Shown here in pieces: positions 50,306-59,678 of a stretch of 64,000 nucleotides of DNA. The stretch is taken from assembly GCF_002428305.1 (NCBI RefSeq), contig NZ_DIVJ01000023.1, positions 123,795-187,794 on the forward strand. Reading direction: 5' to 3'. Each line of letters starts with the position of its first letter. Position 1 is the first letter of the stretch. Made by a program: the position numbers and the translations under genes. Under the pieces are notes generated by a model, which saw only the letters and a list, made by a program, of their open reading frames with translations, was not told the DNA's origin and ran no database searches. Origin of the DNA: Flavobacterium sp. UBA6135 (GTDB lineage Bacteria; Bacteroidota; Bacteroidia; Flavobacteriales; Flavobacteriaceae).

Positions 50306-52201
50306 ATGAAAAAAATAATATTCTTTATCCTTTTTTTGAATTTTGCTTTATTTGCCCAACGTCCAAAAATTGATTCCGATTATATGCGGGAACATTATGT
50401 CAAAAGTGAGCATTATATTTCAATGCGAGATGGAATCAAACTTTATACAATTGTTTATACCCCAAAAGATAAAGCTACTACTTATCCTTTTTTAATGAAC
50501 AGAACGTGTTATAATGCATCCGGTTCTGATAATTTTAATGTTAGAACACCATCGCCTTTTTTAGTTGACGATAAATATATTTTGGTGTATCAAGATGTTC
50601 GTGGCCGTTACATGAGCGAAGGTGTTTTTGATAATATGCGTCCGAATATACCAGGCAACAATCCAAAAAACAAAACAGCAATAGATGAAAGTTCAGACAC
50701 ATGGGATACAATAGAGTGGTTGCTCAAAAACATCAAACCCAATAATGGCCGAGTTGGTATATATGGGATTTCCTATCCCGGTTTTTATTCTGCTGCGGCA
50801 TTACCGGATGCACATCCTTCTTTAAAAGCTGCTTCTCCACAAGCTCCAATTTCTGATTTCTTTTTTGATGACTTTCATCATATGGGTGCTTTTTTACAAA
50901 GCTATTCTGCTGCATTTTCTGTTTTTGGATATCACAAACAAGAATTGACAAAAGAGAATTGGTATACGGAAGCATCGCAACGATTTAGATCACAAAAAGT
51001 GGCAGATGGTTATCAATTTCATTTAAATTTAGGCCCTTTAAAAACCTTGACTGAGAAGTATCATTATGATAATTTCTTCTGGAAACAAATTATTGACCAT
51101 CCGAATTATGACAATTTTTGGCAGGATAGAAATATTTTGCCTCATCTCAGAAATGTAACTCCCGCCGTTATGACCGTTGGCGGGTGGTTTGATGCTGAAG
51201 ATTTATATGGCCCTTTAAATATCTATAAATCGATAGAAAAAAACAATCCAAAAACAACAAATACTTTAGTTATGGGTCCATGGGCTCACGGTGATTGGGC
51301 TAGAGAACGAGGCAAATCTACCCATAATCATATCTATTTTGGCGACAGTATTTCTACTTTTTATCAAAAAGAAATTGAACGAAACTTTTTTGCATATCAT
51401 TTAAAAAGCAAGGGGGAAAACACACTTCCGGAAGCTTATATGTATGATACCGGAATCAAAGCATGGAAAACATTTAATGCGTGGCCACCAAAAGGTTATC
51501 AGCCAATACAACTTTACTTTGCAGAAAACGGAAAACTTTTAGTTAATCAAGCTTCAGACCCTACTGTTCAATTTAGTTATATGAGTGATCCCTCAAAACC
51601 GGTTCCTTATACTTCTCAAACAGAAGGGTTGACTTTTACCCCGAGACGATTTATGAGTGATGATCAGCGACATGCATCCACACGGCCTGACGTATTGACT
51701 TTTGAGACTGATGTTTTGGAAAATGACATCACTTTAGCAGGAGAAATAATGGCTCGACTAAAAGTTAGCATGACGGGTACAGATGCCGATTTTATTGTAA
51801 AACTGATTGATGTTTATCCGCAAGATTATCCAAAGTATGAGCACAATCCTGAGAACATCATTATGGGTGGTTACCAACAATTGGTGCGAAGCGAAACTTT
51901 TAGGGGTCGTTTTAGAAATAGTTTTGAGAAACCCGAACCTTTTGTTTCAAATACAGAAACCAACGTTGAATTTCCGCTGCAAGATGTTTTGCATACTTTC
52001 AAAAAAGGACATCGCATCATGATTCAAATTCACAGTACATGGTTTCCATATATTGACAGAAATCCTCAAAAATATGTAGACAACATTTACAAAGCAGAGA
52101 CTAGTGATTTTATTAAATCAACCATAACTATACTTGGAAGCTCAATGATTGAAATTGGTGGTGAGAAAACCTTGGAAGGCACGCTTATATTTAAAAAGTA
52201 A
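50306..52201 (+). CDS. CocE/NonD-family (S15-like) hydrolase, exported
   Basis: The 631-residue alpha/beta hydrolase has a signal peptide (MKKIIFFILFLNFALFAQ). The nucleophile elbow is GISYPGF with Ser156, the oxyanion/acid region includes TVGGWFDAED, and the catalytic His is in MGPWAHGDW. The C-terminal jelly-roll is of the X-Pro dipeptidyl-peptidase type (LENDITLAGEIMARLKVSM, RIMIQIHSTWFP). Members cleave acyl esters, cephalosporin-type amides or X-Pro peptides. Probably periplasmic; substrate unknown. A repeat-borne terminator follows 8 bases after the stop. Confidence 0.9.
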   Translation: MKKIIFFILFLNFALFAQRPKIDSDYMREHYVKSEHYISMRDGIKLYTIVYTPKDKATTYPFLMNRTCYNASGSDNFNVRTPSPFLVDDKYILVYQDVRGRYMSEGVFDNMRPNIPGNNPKNKTAIDESSDTWDTIEWLLKNIKPNNGRVGIYGISYPGFYSAAALPDAHPSLKAASPQAPISDFFFDDFHHMGAFLQSYSAAFSVFGYHKQELTKENWYTEASQRFRSQKVADGYQFHLNLGPLKTLTEKYHYDNFFWKQIIDHPNYDNFWQDRNILPHLRNVTPAVMTVGGWFDAEDLYGPLNIYKSIEKNNPKTTNTLVMGPWAHGDWARERGKSTHNHIYFGDSISTFYQKEIERNFFAYHLKSKGENTLPEAYMYDTGIKAWKTFNAWPPKGYQPIQLYFAENGKLLVNQASDPTVQFSYMSDPSKPVPYTSQTEGLTFTPRRFMSDDQRHASTRPDVLTFETDVLENDITLAGEIMARLKVSMTGTDADFIVKLIDVYPQDYPKYEHNPENIIMGGYQQLVRSETFRGRFRNSFEKPEPFVSNTETNVEFPLQDVLHTFKKGHRIMIQIHSTWFPYIDRNPQKYVDNIYKAETSDFIKSTITILGSSMIEIGGEKTLEGTLIFKK

Positions 52202-52202
52202 A

Positions 52203-52294
52203 TAAAATAAAAAAGGTACGCATTGCGTACCTTTTTTGCCCCAAATCTACCATAAACTTAACCTACTAATGCTATGGTGGAGTAAAAGTATGTG
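52203..52294. repeat. 92-bp perfect direct repeat, copy 1
   Basis: This unit is identical base for base to 52429-52520. It contains AAAAAAGGTACGCA-T-TGCGTACCTTTTTT (52209-52237) and then a second weaker stem, CTACCATA with TATGGTGG, around an 18-base loop. Confidence 0.92.
52209..52237. terminator. palindromic terminator in repeat copy 1
   Basis: GGTACGCA and TGCGTACC are perfect complements around one base, with A6 before and T6 after, so it works in both directions. It ends the CocE-type gene. The same hairpin recurs at 52435-52463. Confidence 0.85.
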
Positions 52295-52428
52295 GAATAT
52301 TATCATCAAAAAAAATATTTCTGTTAAAATGAATAAAAAATCGTTTAAAAGTAAAATTATATCGATTTGATAAGTAAAATTAAAATTGATTTTCAAAAGT
52401 AGAATAAAGGAGGAACTTTACATTTCAT

Positions 52429-52520
52429 TAAAATAAAAAAGGTACGCATTGCGTACCTTTTTTGCCCCAAATCTACCATAAACTTAACCTACTAATGCTA
52501 TGGTGGAGTAAAAGTATGTG
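52429..52520. repeat. 92-bp perfect direct repeat, copy 2
   Basis: This is an exact copy of 52203-52294, including the terminator hairpin at 52435-52463 and the CTACCATA/TATGGTGG stem. Copy 2 would serve as terminator for the minus-strand sensor operon. Confidence 0.92.
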
Positions 52521-52635
52521 TCTGTTAATTTTGAAAAAAATAAATCTGTTGTATGGATAAAATAATCGTTGTAATTGTCATTTTTACTATTCTTCCTAAA
52601 TCCTTTAAAAGAAACTTGATCTTTAAAAAAATATC

Positions 52636-53034
52636 TTAAGGCTTCAGTACGCTTTTTAAGATTTCGATATTGAGTGGTTTAACCAGATAACCCTGTACTT
52701 CAGGATAATTTTCACTTTTTGTCACATCCCCTAGAGCAATTGAAGAAGTAACAATGTAAATAGGAATGTTTTTATGATTATTTACACCAATTTTTCTATA
52801 ATTCTCCAAAAAGTCCCAACCGTCCATAATTGGCATATCCAAATCAAGAAGAATTATGTCGGGCAAGTGATTAGATTTTACATCTATTAGTGTTTTTAAT
52901 GCGGAAAAAGCCTCTATGCCGTCATAAAAAATAGAAACTGTAAACGTATCTGAAATTTTGGATAACAATTTTTGTGTTATCGTCAAATAAATTTGATCAT
53001 TATCAATTACAAAAACATTTAGCTCTTGATTCAT
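52636..53034 (-). CDS. single-domain response regulator
   Basis: The 132-residue CheY-like receiver has acidic residues Asp11 and Asp13, phosphoacceptor Asp64 (LLDLDMPIMDGW), the switch Thr/Ser in YIVTSS and the conserved Lys in YLVKPL. No output domain is attached, so it must act by protein contact or as a phosphorelay step. It is the last gene of a three-gene unit, 31 bases after the PAS-kinase gene. Confidence 0.92.
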   Translation of the reverse strand: MNQELNVFVIDNDQIYLTITQKLLSKISDTFTVSIFYDGIEAFSALKTLIDVKSNHLPDIILLDLDMPIMDGWDFLENYRKIGVNNHKNIPIYIVTSSIALGDVTKSENYPEVQGYLVKPLNIEILKSVLKP

Positions 53035-53065
53035 TATAAATCTTTTCAGCTAAGTTAGATAAAAT

Positions 53066-55897
53066 TTAATTTATTATAGGCATTTTAACAGTGAATTTCG
53101 TTCCAATTCCTACTTTACTCTCTACATCTATTGTTCCTCCCATTGCTTCAATCTTATTTTTTGTCATAAACAATCCGAGTCCACGAGTTGAAATATTGAG
53201 ATGGAAAATTTTATTCATCTGAAACAATTTACTTTTGTTTTTTTGTAGGTCTATACCCAAACCATTATCTATAATTTCGAAAAACAAATAGTTTTCTTTT
53301 GCAAATGCTTTGAATCGAACAATTGTCTTTTTTTCAGTATTTCTAAATTTTAAAGCATTTGATAATAAATTATATATAACATTGTTCAAATAATCGGCAT
53401 TGAATGAAATGAACAAATCTTTTGAAATGTTATTTTCAATAGTTGCTTTTGATAATTCTATTGCCATTTTTTGATAAGCAATGCCTGATTCAACTGCACC
53501 ATATAGATTGATTACATTTTTTTTAGAATTTGGATTATCCTCGGAAATGGTCAGCTGATTCAGATTGCTTAATGTGTGATTCAATTCAAAAGCAACATCT
53601 CTTATCATTTTGAAATAGTCATTCTTTTCAATCTCGCAAGCTGTGTTTTCAATCAAATGACTGATGGCCAAAATATTACTTGAATGCGACCTAAGGTTAT
53701 GTGAAACAATGTGAGAAAAGTTTAAAAGTCTTTTGTTTTGATTGGTTACTATTTCCAGAGATGCATTCAAATTTAGTTGGACTTCTTTGAATTTTGTGAT
53801 TTCTATCATTATACCTCTCACCTTATCGTTACTCCCTGTATTTTTTACGATACTGATATAATTTCGAATCCAGATTAAGTTGCCCCTTTTGTTAACCATT
53901 CTATATTCCTGAGTAAACTGGTTTGACTCTCTACTCAAGGCAAAATAATCTTTAATCACTTTTTCCCTATCTTCTTCATAAATAATATTCAGCCAAAATT
54001 GCGGATCGTTTAGCCAGTTTTCCTTATTGTATCCTAGAATGATTTCTACTTTGTCGCTAATAAAAACTGGAACAAATCCTTCTTTTTCAACTTCCCAAAC
54101 AATACCTTCAATTGTATTGATTAAATTATTTATTTTTTCTTGAGAAATTTTTACCAATTGTTCTTGGTGTTTCCTTTCGGTAATATCTTCAGTCGTTATG
54201 ATTACGCGTTCATAATTATTTTCAAACTCAGTCATAACTTTCCATTGAAAATTGATGTGTTTTAATTGTCCATTAATTGTCAATGTAAAAGTTTCTTCTT
54301 TAAAATGTTTTTTATTTAATAAAATGCTACATATTTGGTTTTTGAACGTTTCATATGCTTCGCTTGGGAACAAATTCTTCAGATTTTGAATTAAATGTTT
54401 TTTATTTTCTGCCTCATGTAATTTCACGCAAGCTGTGTTGACTTCAATAACTTTAATTTTTTCGATGCAATTTTCAATTACTGCAGGATTGTGGTTTAAA
54501 TATTCCGTGAGTTCATTTTCATTTTTTTCTGAAAGATTCAGGCTATTTAAATAAGCCTTGATTTCAGAAAAATCTTCTTCCCACATGGGTATTGGGGAAT
54601 CATTGAACAGGCTTTCAAATCGAATTTGATTAAATATATTTTTTAGTTCAATTTCTTTTTGATGACTAATGTTTTCAACAACGCCAAGATAATATTCTGT
54701 ATTCTTGTTATCAGTAAACTCAGAAACTGTTAAGTTACACCAAACTGGATAGCCCTCTTTATGTAAGTACCTTTTTTGAACTGTGAAATGTGTGATGCTA
54801 TTTTGAGCTAATAAACCAAGATTGACTTCATTTAACATTCTGTCTTCAGGAAAACTGATTTGACTGGTTGTTTTACCTAACAGTTCATCTGCTTCATAAC
54901 CTAACATTTTATTGAAATGGTCATTGGCTAATTCAATTTTTCTTGACTGTTTATTTATTCGAATTAATCCAATTGCTGCTCCATCAAAAACTGCTTTAAA
55001 TAACTTTTCGTTTTCTAAAAGTTTATCTTCTTGTAAACTTAATTTTTGTTCGAGAAATATAAATTTTTTGAAAAAATAATCAATTCCAATTACACAAAGT
55101 AGAAATAAACACAAAAACATAACAAACTCTAAAAGTAAGTCAAAGAAGAATGCTCCTCTTTTGTTGTCTATAATATATAGTTTCCAGCTCTCATTTGAAA
55201 GTTCGGTCGTTACATAATTATAATCATAAGGTGAAGGATGCTCTTTTACATAAAATTGTTTTGATTTATCAAAGGGATTTGTTTTCGAAAACTGTATACT
55301 AAACTCTTCATTTTGCCATTTTGAGAGCCCGACATTGTCTAAAAAAGTAGAAAGTTTAATCATAACGGCCGAAAAACCCCAAAACGCATTATTTTTAAAA
55401 ACAGGAACTCTACCTACAATTCCTACTCCTCCTTGTTCAAGCTCAAATGGTCCGGAAAAATAAATATTTTTTTGTAAAATGGTTTTATTGGCCTCATAAG
55501 AAATAATGGGGTCTTCTTTTTTATTTAGAATATTAAGACCAAGGGCTTTTTCATTTCCCTCAAGAGGATATACATATTTGATTATTCCACCAGGAACTAA
55601 CTGAACTGCATCAAAATCTTTATTACTTTTGATTAATTCTTCTGCTATCTGTTCAAAATTATGCGGCTCACCCTTATCATTAATGGTCATCGCTAAAGTA
55701 ATACAAGCAGTATGACTGTTTTTTAAAGTTTGTTCTATTCTGTCTTTTGTAGAAAAAAGATAAAAATTCATTTTATCTATGCGTTCCTCTTTATGTATCA
55801 CCAAACGCATCCAGCCAACAATTATAAAGAGAATAAATAAAACTCCAATGACAACACTTTTTATGCTTCTGTAAAATAAGTCTTTTTTTAAAATCAT
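53066..55897 (-). CDS. membrane sensor histidine kinase with CHASE-like and multiple PAS domains
   Basis: The 943-residue kinase has a membrane helix at about 11-30, a periplasmic CHASE-type sensor (about 35-245, with AMTINDKGEPHNFEQIAEEL and PVFKNNAFWGFSAVMIKLS), and a second helix at about 250-270. Three PAS domains follow in the cytoplasm (about 300-415, 430-565, 585-700), each with PAC-like ends such as EYYLGVVENISHQ and ERVIITTEDIT. The dimerisation box reads SHIVSHNLRS with His733 as likely phosphosite. The HATPase end shows NDV-like YNLLSNALKF, DNGLGIDL and GLGLFMTKN. It lies one base after the TPR-kinase gene. Confidence 0.88.
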   Translation of the reverse strand: MILKKDLFYRSIKSVVIGVLFILFIIVGWMRLVIHKEERIDKMNFYLFSTKDRIEQTLKNSHTACITLAMTINDKGEPHNFEQIAEELIKSNKDFDAVQLVPGGIIKYVYPLEGNEKALGLNILNKKEDPIISYEANKTILQKNIYFSGPFELEQGGVGIVGRVPVFKNNAFWGFSAVMIKLSTFLDNVGLSKWQNEEFSIQFSKTNPFDKSKQFYVKEHPSPYDYNYVTTELSNESWKLYIIDNKRGAFFFDLLLEFVMFLCLFLLCVIGIDYFFKKFIFLEQKLSLQEDKLLENEKLFKAVFDGAAIGLIRINKQSRKIELANDHFNKMLGYEADELLGKTTSQISFPEDRMLNEVNLGLLAQNSITHFTVQKRYLHKEGYPVWCNLTVSEFTDNKNTEYYLGVVENISHQKEIELKNIFNQIRFESLFNDSPIPMWEEDFSEIKAYLNSLNLSEKNENELTEYLNHNPAVIENCIEKIKVIEVNTACVKLHEAENKKHLIQNLKNLFPSEAYETFKNQICSILLNKKHFKEETFTLTINGQLKHINFQWKVMTEFENNYERVIITTEDITERKHQEQLVKISQEKINNLINTIEGIVWEVEKEGFVPVFISDKVEIILGYNKENWLNDPQFWLNIIYEEDREKVIKDYFALSRESNQFTQEYRMVNKRGNLIWIRNYISIVKNTGSNDKVRGIMIEITKFKEVQLNLNASLEIVTNQNKRLLNFSHIVSHNLRSHSSNILAISHLIENTACEIEKNDYFKMIRDVAFELNHTLSNLNQLTISEDNPNSKKNVINLYGAVESGIAYQKMAIELSKATIENNISKDLFISFNADYLNNVIYNLLSNALKFRNTEKKTIVRFKAFAKENYLFFEIIDNGLGIDLQKNKSKLFQMNKIFHLNISTRGLGLFMTKNKIEAMGGTIDVESKVGIGTKFTVKMPIIN

Positions 55898-55898
55898 A

Positions 55899-57752
55899 CT
55901 ACTTCTTTAAAACAATAATAAAAACAGCTCCTTTATTATGTTTATTTTTTATTTCCAAACGACCTTGGTTTAGCTTCAATAAGTTTTTTATTAGAAGTAA
56001 TCCTATTCCTGTTCCCATTTCATTTGAAGTACCTGCATTTGCTATTACAGATTCTTTCTTATCATTCAATTCTGCCATTAACTCTTTGCTTAGACCAATA
56101 CCATTATCTGTAAAATAAATTTTTACTTCAGATGCAAAATCTTCCATATGAATTGTAATCTTACTATTTGGATAGCTAAATTTTATACTATTTGACAATA
56201 CGTTTTGAAAAATGATCTTCAAATGATTTGGATCACACCAAACTTCCTGTTCTAAATAATTGATATAATCAACGGTTATGTTTTTTAGTTCTAAACTTAA
56301 ATGTGCATTTTGTATCACATTTGTTAAAGTAAGATGTGGATTTAATAAAATGCGTTCTGTTTTCAATCCTTCTAACTGAGATTGAGCCCAAATAACCATA
56401 TTATTTAACATTTCTAAGGTGTAACCAACTTGTATTTGTAATTTTTGAAGTAATTCTTCTTTTTCTAATTTACTTAAAACCTCTTGCTGATACATGCTAA
56501 GTACTTGCTCAATTGAAGCCAAAGGACTTTTCATGTCATGTGACAAAATAGACAGTAATTTTGTTTTGGTAGTATTCAATTTTTCGAGGTTTTCATTTTG
56601 TAAAGTAATACTATCGTTTTTCTCGCCTAATTCTCGATTAAATTTTGATTTAATTTGTGCTTGAATAGATAGAAAATAGATGACCACAACAAAAAAACCA
56701 ACGAATAAAACCAACAACACCACAATGATTTTATTGTCTCGAAGTTGCTTTTGAATTGCTGTTTTTTCAAGATTTAATTTATTGTATTCTGATTCTTTTT
56801 TAAGAAACTGCAAGTATTTTACTTTTCTGGCCACGTTTTCACCCACAACAGAATCTTTGTAAACGTTGTGTAGTTTCAAATATTCATAAGCTAAAACAGC
56901 ATTGTTCTGGTTATGAGCAATTTTACTTAAAACTTCATAACTCATATAAATTTCCCACTTTGATGGGATTTTTTTTGCTAAAACAATTGCGTCGTTAGCA
57001 TATTTATTTGCAATATCATATTTATTTTTTTCTAAATAATAGAGTGCCAAACCACGATAAGCAAAAGTTCTCTCCCAAGTATTAATTTCCACGGGATGGT
57101 TAAGTAATTTTTGAAAATAATAAAATGCTGAATCTATCTCCCCTTTTTGAAGATTTAATTGCCCAAACCTATTGATGGCCATGTGCTCCGTTTCAACACG
57201 TTTATTTTTAATAGCTAATTTAAGTGACTTTCTTAAGTAATGTTCCGAGGAGTCTAACACATTCAAATCCATGAAGGCAATTCCTTTGTTGAAAAAATTT
57301 GCTGCATTCATGTATTCTTGCTTTTCGCTTTTATTGACAATTGCTTTATTAAAATAATAGATGGCAACTTCATAATTTTCCAAACCCATTTCAACTAAAC
57401 CAATTCCGGTTAGTGATTTAGAAATTCCAACTTGATCTTTAATTTCTTGATAAATCTCTAAACCTTCTAAGAAATTTTCTAAAGCCAAATGATAATCAGC
57501 AGAAACATAAAAAACTGTTGCTCTGGCATATATAATATCGGCATATATTTTCTTGTCAAATTTTTCTAGGTAGAGACTTTCAGCTATATCCAGATATTTA
57601 ATGGCAGCTACTTTATCTTCATAAAGCTTTGATCTGCTCAGTTCAATTAATTTTGAGATACTATCTTGCTGAGCGTTTTTTTGAGAATAGAGATTTAGTA
57701 ATCCACTAATAAATAGCATGATTACTACATAAAAAAAGTAGGTTTTTTTCAT
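55899..57752 (-). CDS. TPR-repeat sensor histidine kinase
   Basis: The 617-residue kinase has a signal peptide or first helix (MKKTYFFYVVIMLFISGLL), about six TPR repeats in the periplasm (about 45-300; for example ALENFLEGLEIYQEI, AIYYFNKAIVNKSE), a membrane helix (341-362), a coiled coil, and the HisKA box LSILSHDMKSPL with His405. The HATPase domain has NVLSNSIKFSYP, DNGIGLSKE and GTGIGLLLIKN. It is the first gene of a unit with a second kinase and a lone receiver. The promoter at 57776-57807 drives it. Confidence 0.9.
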   Translation of the reverse strand: MKKTYFFYVVIMLFISGLLNLYSQKNAQQDSISKLIELSRSKLYEDKVAAIKYLDIAESLYLEKFDKKIYADIIYARATVFYVSADYHLALENFLEGLEIYQEIKDQVGISKSLTGIGLVEMGLENYEVAIYYFNKAIVNKSEKQEYMNAANFFNKGIAFMDLNVLDSSEHYLRKSLKLAIKNKRVETEHMAINRFGQLNLQKGEIDSAFYYFQKLLNHPVEINTWERTFAYRGLALYYLEKNKYDIANKYANDAIVLAKKIPSKWEIYMSYEVLSKIAHNQNNAVLAYEYLKLHNVYKDSVVGENVARKVKYLQFLKKESEYNKLNLEKTAIQKQLRDNKIIVVLLVLFVGFFVVVIYFLSIQAQIKSKFNRELGEKNDSITLQNENLEKLNTTKTKLLSILSHDMKSPLASIEQVLSMYQQEVLSKLEKEELLQKLQIQVGYTLEMLNNMVIWAQSQLEGLKTERILLNPHLTLTNVIQNAHLSLELKNITVDYINYLEQEVWCDPNHLKIIFQNVLSNSIKFSYPNSKITIHMEDFASEVKIYFTDNGIGLSKELMAELNDKKESVIANAGTSNEMGTGIGLLLIKNLLKLNQGRLEIKNKHNKGAVFIIVLKK

Positions 57753-57775
57753 ATAAACAACCGGATTGGGGGCAA

Positions 57776-57807
57776 CAAAAGTAGGTTTAATTTATATGGG
57801 CATGCAA
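57776..57807 (-). promoter_or_regulatory. promoter of the three-gene sensor operon
   Basis: On the minus strand TTG (57807-57805), 21 bases and TACTTTTG (57783-57776) fit the Bacteroidota consensus. The kinase ATG is 23 bases beyond the -7 box. Confidence 0.65.
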
Positions 57808-57928
57808 CTTTTTAACATTTTTTATCAAATAAATTGATGGAAGTCAAGCTCTTGTAGGTGTATTAGTAAGCGATTTACTACTTATTTTTATTGTAAATAC
57901 AACTAAATACTTTGGTAGTACAAATCAA

Positions 57929-58252
57929 TTAATCCTGAATTTTAGGTTCCCAAAAAACTTTTTCAAATTCTATAATTTGATTATCAACAATTTTGACTCC
58001 TTCGTTTTCTAACAATTGTTGCATAAGATTGGTGCCGTCAAAATGGTGTTTTCCGGTAAGCATTCCTTTTCTATTTACCACACGATGAGCAGGAACATTA
58101 TCCAGACCATGAGAAGCATTCATTGCCCAGCCCACCATTCTGGCAGAACGAGCAGTACCTAATGCTTTTGCAATGGCACCATAGGAAGTAACTTTTCCTT
58201 CGGGAATTTGTCTTACTAATTCATAAACTCTATTGAAAAAATTCTCTTCCAA
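57929..58252 (-). CDS. alkyltransferase-like protein (MGMT family, no active-site Cys)
   Basis: The 107-residue protein matches the DNA-binding domain of O6-methylguanine-DNA methyltransferase: IPEGKVTSYGAIAKALGT, SARMVGWAMNAS and VPAHRVVNRKG. The active-site motif PCHR reads PAHR (Ala55), so it cannot accept alkyl groups. Known ATL proteins lacking this Cys bind alkylated bases and hand them to nucleotide excision repair. It is the last gene of a probable operon with a LysE-type exporter (8-base gap) and trmB. Confidence 0.9.
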   Translation of the reverse strand: MEENFFNRVYELVRQIPEGKVTSYGAIAKALGTARSARMVGWAMNASHGLDNVPAHRVVNRKGMLTGKHHFDGTNLMQQLLENEGVKIVDNQIIEFEKVFWEPKIQD

Positions 58253-58260
58253 AATAAAAA

Positions 58261-58893
58261 CTATCTGAAAACTATTTTGAATAATGTAATTAATGCTACT
58301 ATTCCTGTTATTGAGCCAATAATATGGTTAATATTTTTTGAGAGAAAAGAAGCATTATTTTGTTTCCCTTTAAAGAAAGAGATATACCCAAAAAACACTA
58401 AAAAAGCTGCAATGGCTGTCCCGAAAGAAAAGGTATATATAAAATAAGAATCAAAAATAAAGTAATCATAACTTCCTAAAGTTACACTAACAAAAACATA
58501 GTATGGCACCGGAAATAAATTTAAAGACGACAATAACATCCCCATAAAAAAGCGACTGGTTTTGCTACGCATTTTAACTTCTTCTTTTTTCTTATTTGTT
58601 TTAGGTTTTTTTGCAACCCACAAAAAATAAATGGTTAAAAGACTAAAAATCACAAATCCAATTTCTTGTAAAACGGCACTAATATCGGCTCTTCTATCAA
58701 TAAAACGAGCAAATAAAACAGCCAATAGCGTTTGAAAAAAAACAATTACTGAAGCTCCAAATGCAAACCACAAAGCTCTGTTTCTTCCATCACGCATGCT
58801 CACTTTTGCGGCTGTCATGTTAAGTAATCCAGGCGGCAATGTTCCAATAACAGCAGTAGAAATTCCTAGTAAAAGTGGCAGAGTTGGATTCAT
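58261..58893 (-). CDS. LysE/RhtB-family transporter
   Basis: The 210-residue membrane protein has six predicted helices and the LysE-type N-terminus LLLGISTAVIGTLPPGLLNMTAAKVSM with the PPG motif and a basic cytoplasmic loop (KKPKTNKKKEEVKMRSK). Family members export amino acids or related small molecules. Substrate unknown. It lies between trmB (24 bases upstream) and the ATL-type gene (8 bases downstream). Confidence 0.85.
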   Translation of the reverse strand: MNPTLPLLLGISTAVIGTLPPGLLNMTAAKVSMRDGRNRALWFAFGASVIVFFQTLLAVLFARFIDRRADISAVLQEIGFVIFSLLTIYFLWVAKKPKTNKKKEEVKMRSKTSRFFMGMLLSSLNLFPVPYYVFVSVTLGSYDYFIFDSYFIYTFSFGTAIAAFLVFFGYISFFKGKQNNASFLSKNINHIIGSITGIVALITLFKIVFR

Positions 58894-58917
58894 TTTTTTC
58901 TAAATAATATTTTTCTT

Positions 58918-59592
58918 TTATTTAATTCTGAATTGGATGTAAGTTATGGCTTTATTAATTTCTAAATATTGTTTTTCATAAAAAGTTTGAATCGCTGTAA
59001 CTACTTCGGGAGCTCCTTCATTTTTATATACATTATGGTTAGCATATAAAACTTCGTGACCTTCTCCGTGTAGTAAACCCAATGTATATCCATGCATGAA
59101 TTCGCTATCGGTTTTCAAATTCATTATCCCGTTAGGTTTTAAAACTTTTTTATAGCGTTGTAAAAACTCCGAATTGGTCATCCGATGTTTGGTTCGTTTG
59201 TATTTTATTTGTGGATCAGGAAAAGTAATCCAGATTTCATCTACTTCATTTTCCGAAAAACAGTATTCTATTAATTCTATTTGCGTTCGTAAAAAACCAA
59301 CATTATGTAATCGGTTTTCAACAGCTGTTTTTGCTCCTCTCCAGAATCTGGCTCCTTTTATATCAATGCCAATGAAGTTTTTATCCGGATATCTTTCGGC
59401 CAAACCAACAGAGTACTCTCCTTTACCACATCCTAATTCTAAAATTATTGGATTGTCATTTTTAAAAAACTCTTTGTTCCAATTTCCTTTCCATTTAAAA
59501 TCTCCTGAAACCACTTCTTCGCGAGTTGGTTCTATTACATTTGTAAAGGATTCGTTTTCTTTAAATCGTTTTAATTTATTCTTGCTTCCCAC
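58918..59592 (-). CDS. trmB: tRNA (guanine-N7)-methyltransferase
   Basis: The 224-residue class I methyltransferase makes m7G46 in tRNA. Visible blocks: the SAM loop ILELGCGKGEYSVGLAERYP (about 51-70), FIGIDIKGARFWRGAKTA, the TrmB signature VDEIWITFPDPQIKYKRTKHRM and FLQRYKKVLKPNG. First gene of the trmB-LysE-ATL unit. Full length. Confidence 0.93.
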   Translation of the reverse strand: MGSKNKLKRFKENESFTNVIEPTREEVVSGDFKWKGNWNKEFFKNDNPIILELGCGKGEYSVGLAERYPDKNFIGIDIKGARFWRGAKTAVENRLHNVGFLRTQIELIEYCFSENEVDEIWITFPDPQIKYKRTKHRMTNSEFLQRYKKVLKPNGIMNLKTDSEFMHGYTLGLLHGEGHEVLYANHNVYKNEGAPEVVTAIQTFYEKQYLEINKAITYIQFRIK

Positions 59593-59678
59593 GTAACTTA
59601 ATTTTTTGGTAAAATTAGGGAAATATACTCAATCAAAAATAGTTGTACTTTTACATTTATTAAATGAGTTATTAAGAT

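Larger units (their letters stand above)
52202..52635. other. 434-bp intergenic region with a duplicated 92-bp unit
   Basis: Between the CocE-type gene and the response-regulator gene no ORF is supported. The stretch is built from two identical 92-bp units (52203 and 52429) separated by 134 bp of AT-rich sequence. Each unit starts with a terminator hairpin. The remaining ~115 bp before 52635 show nothing recognisable. Confidence 0.7.
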
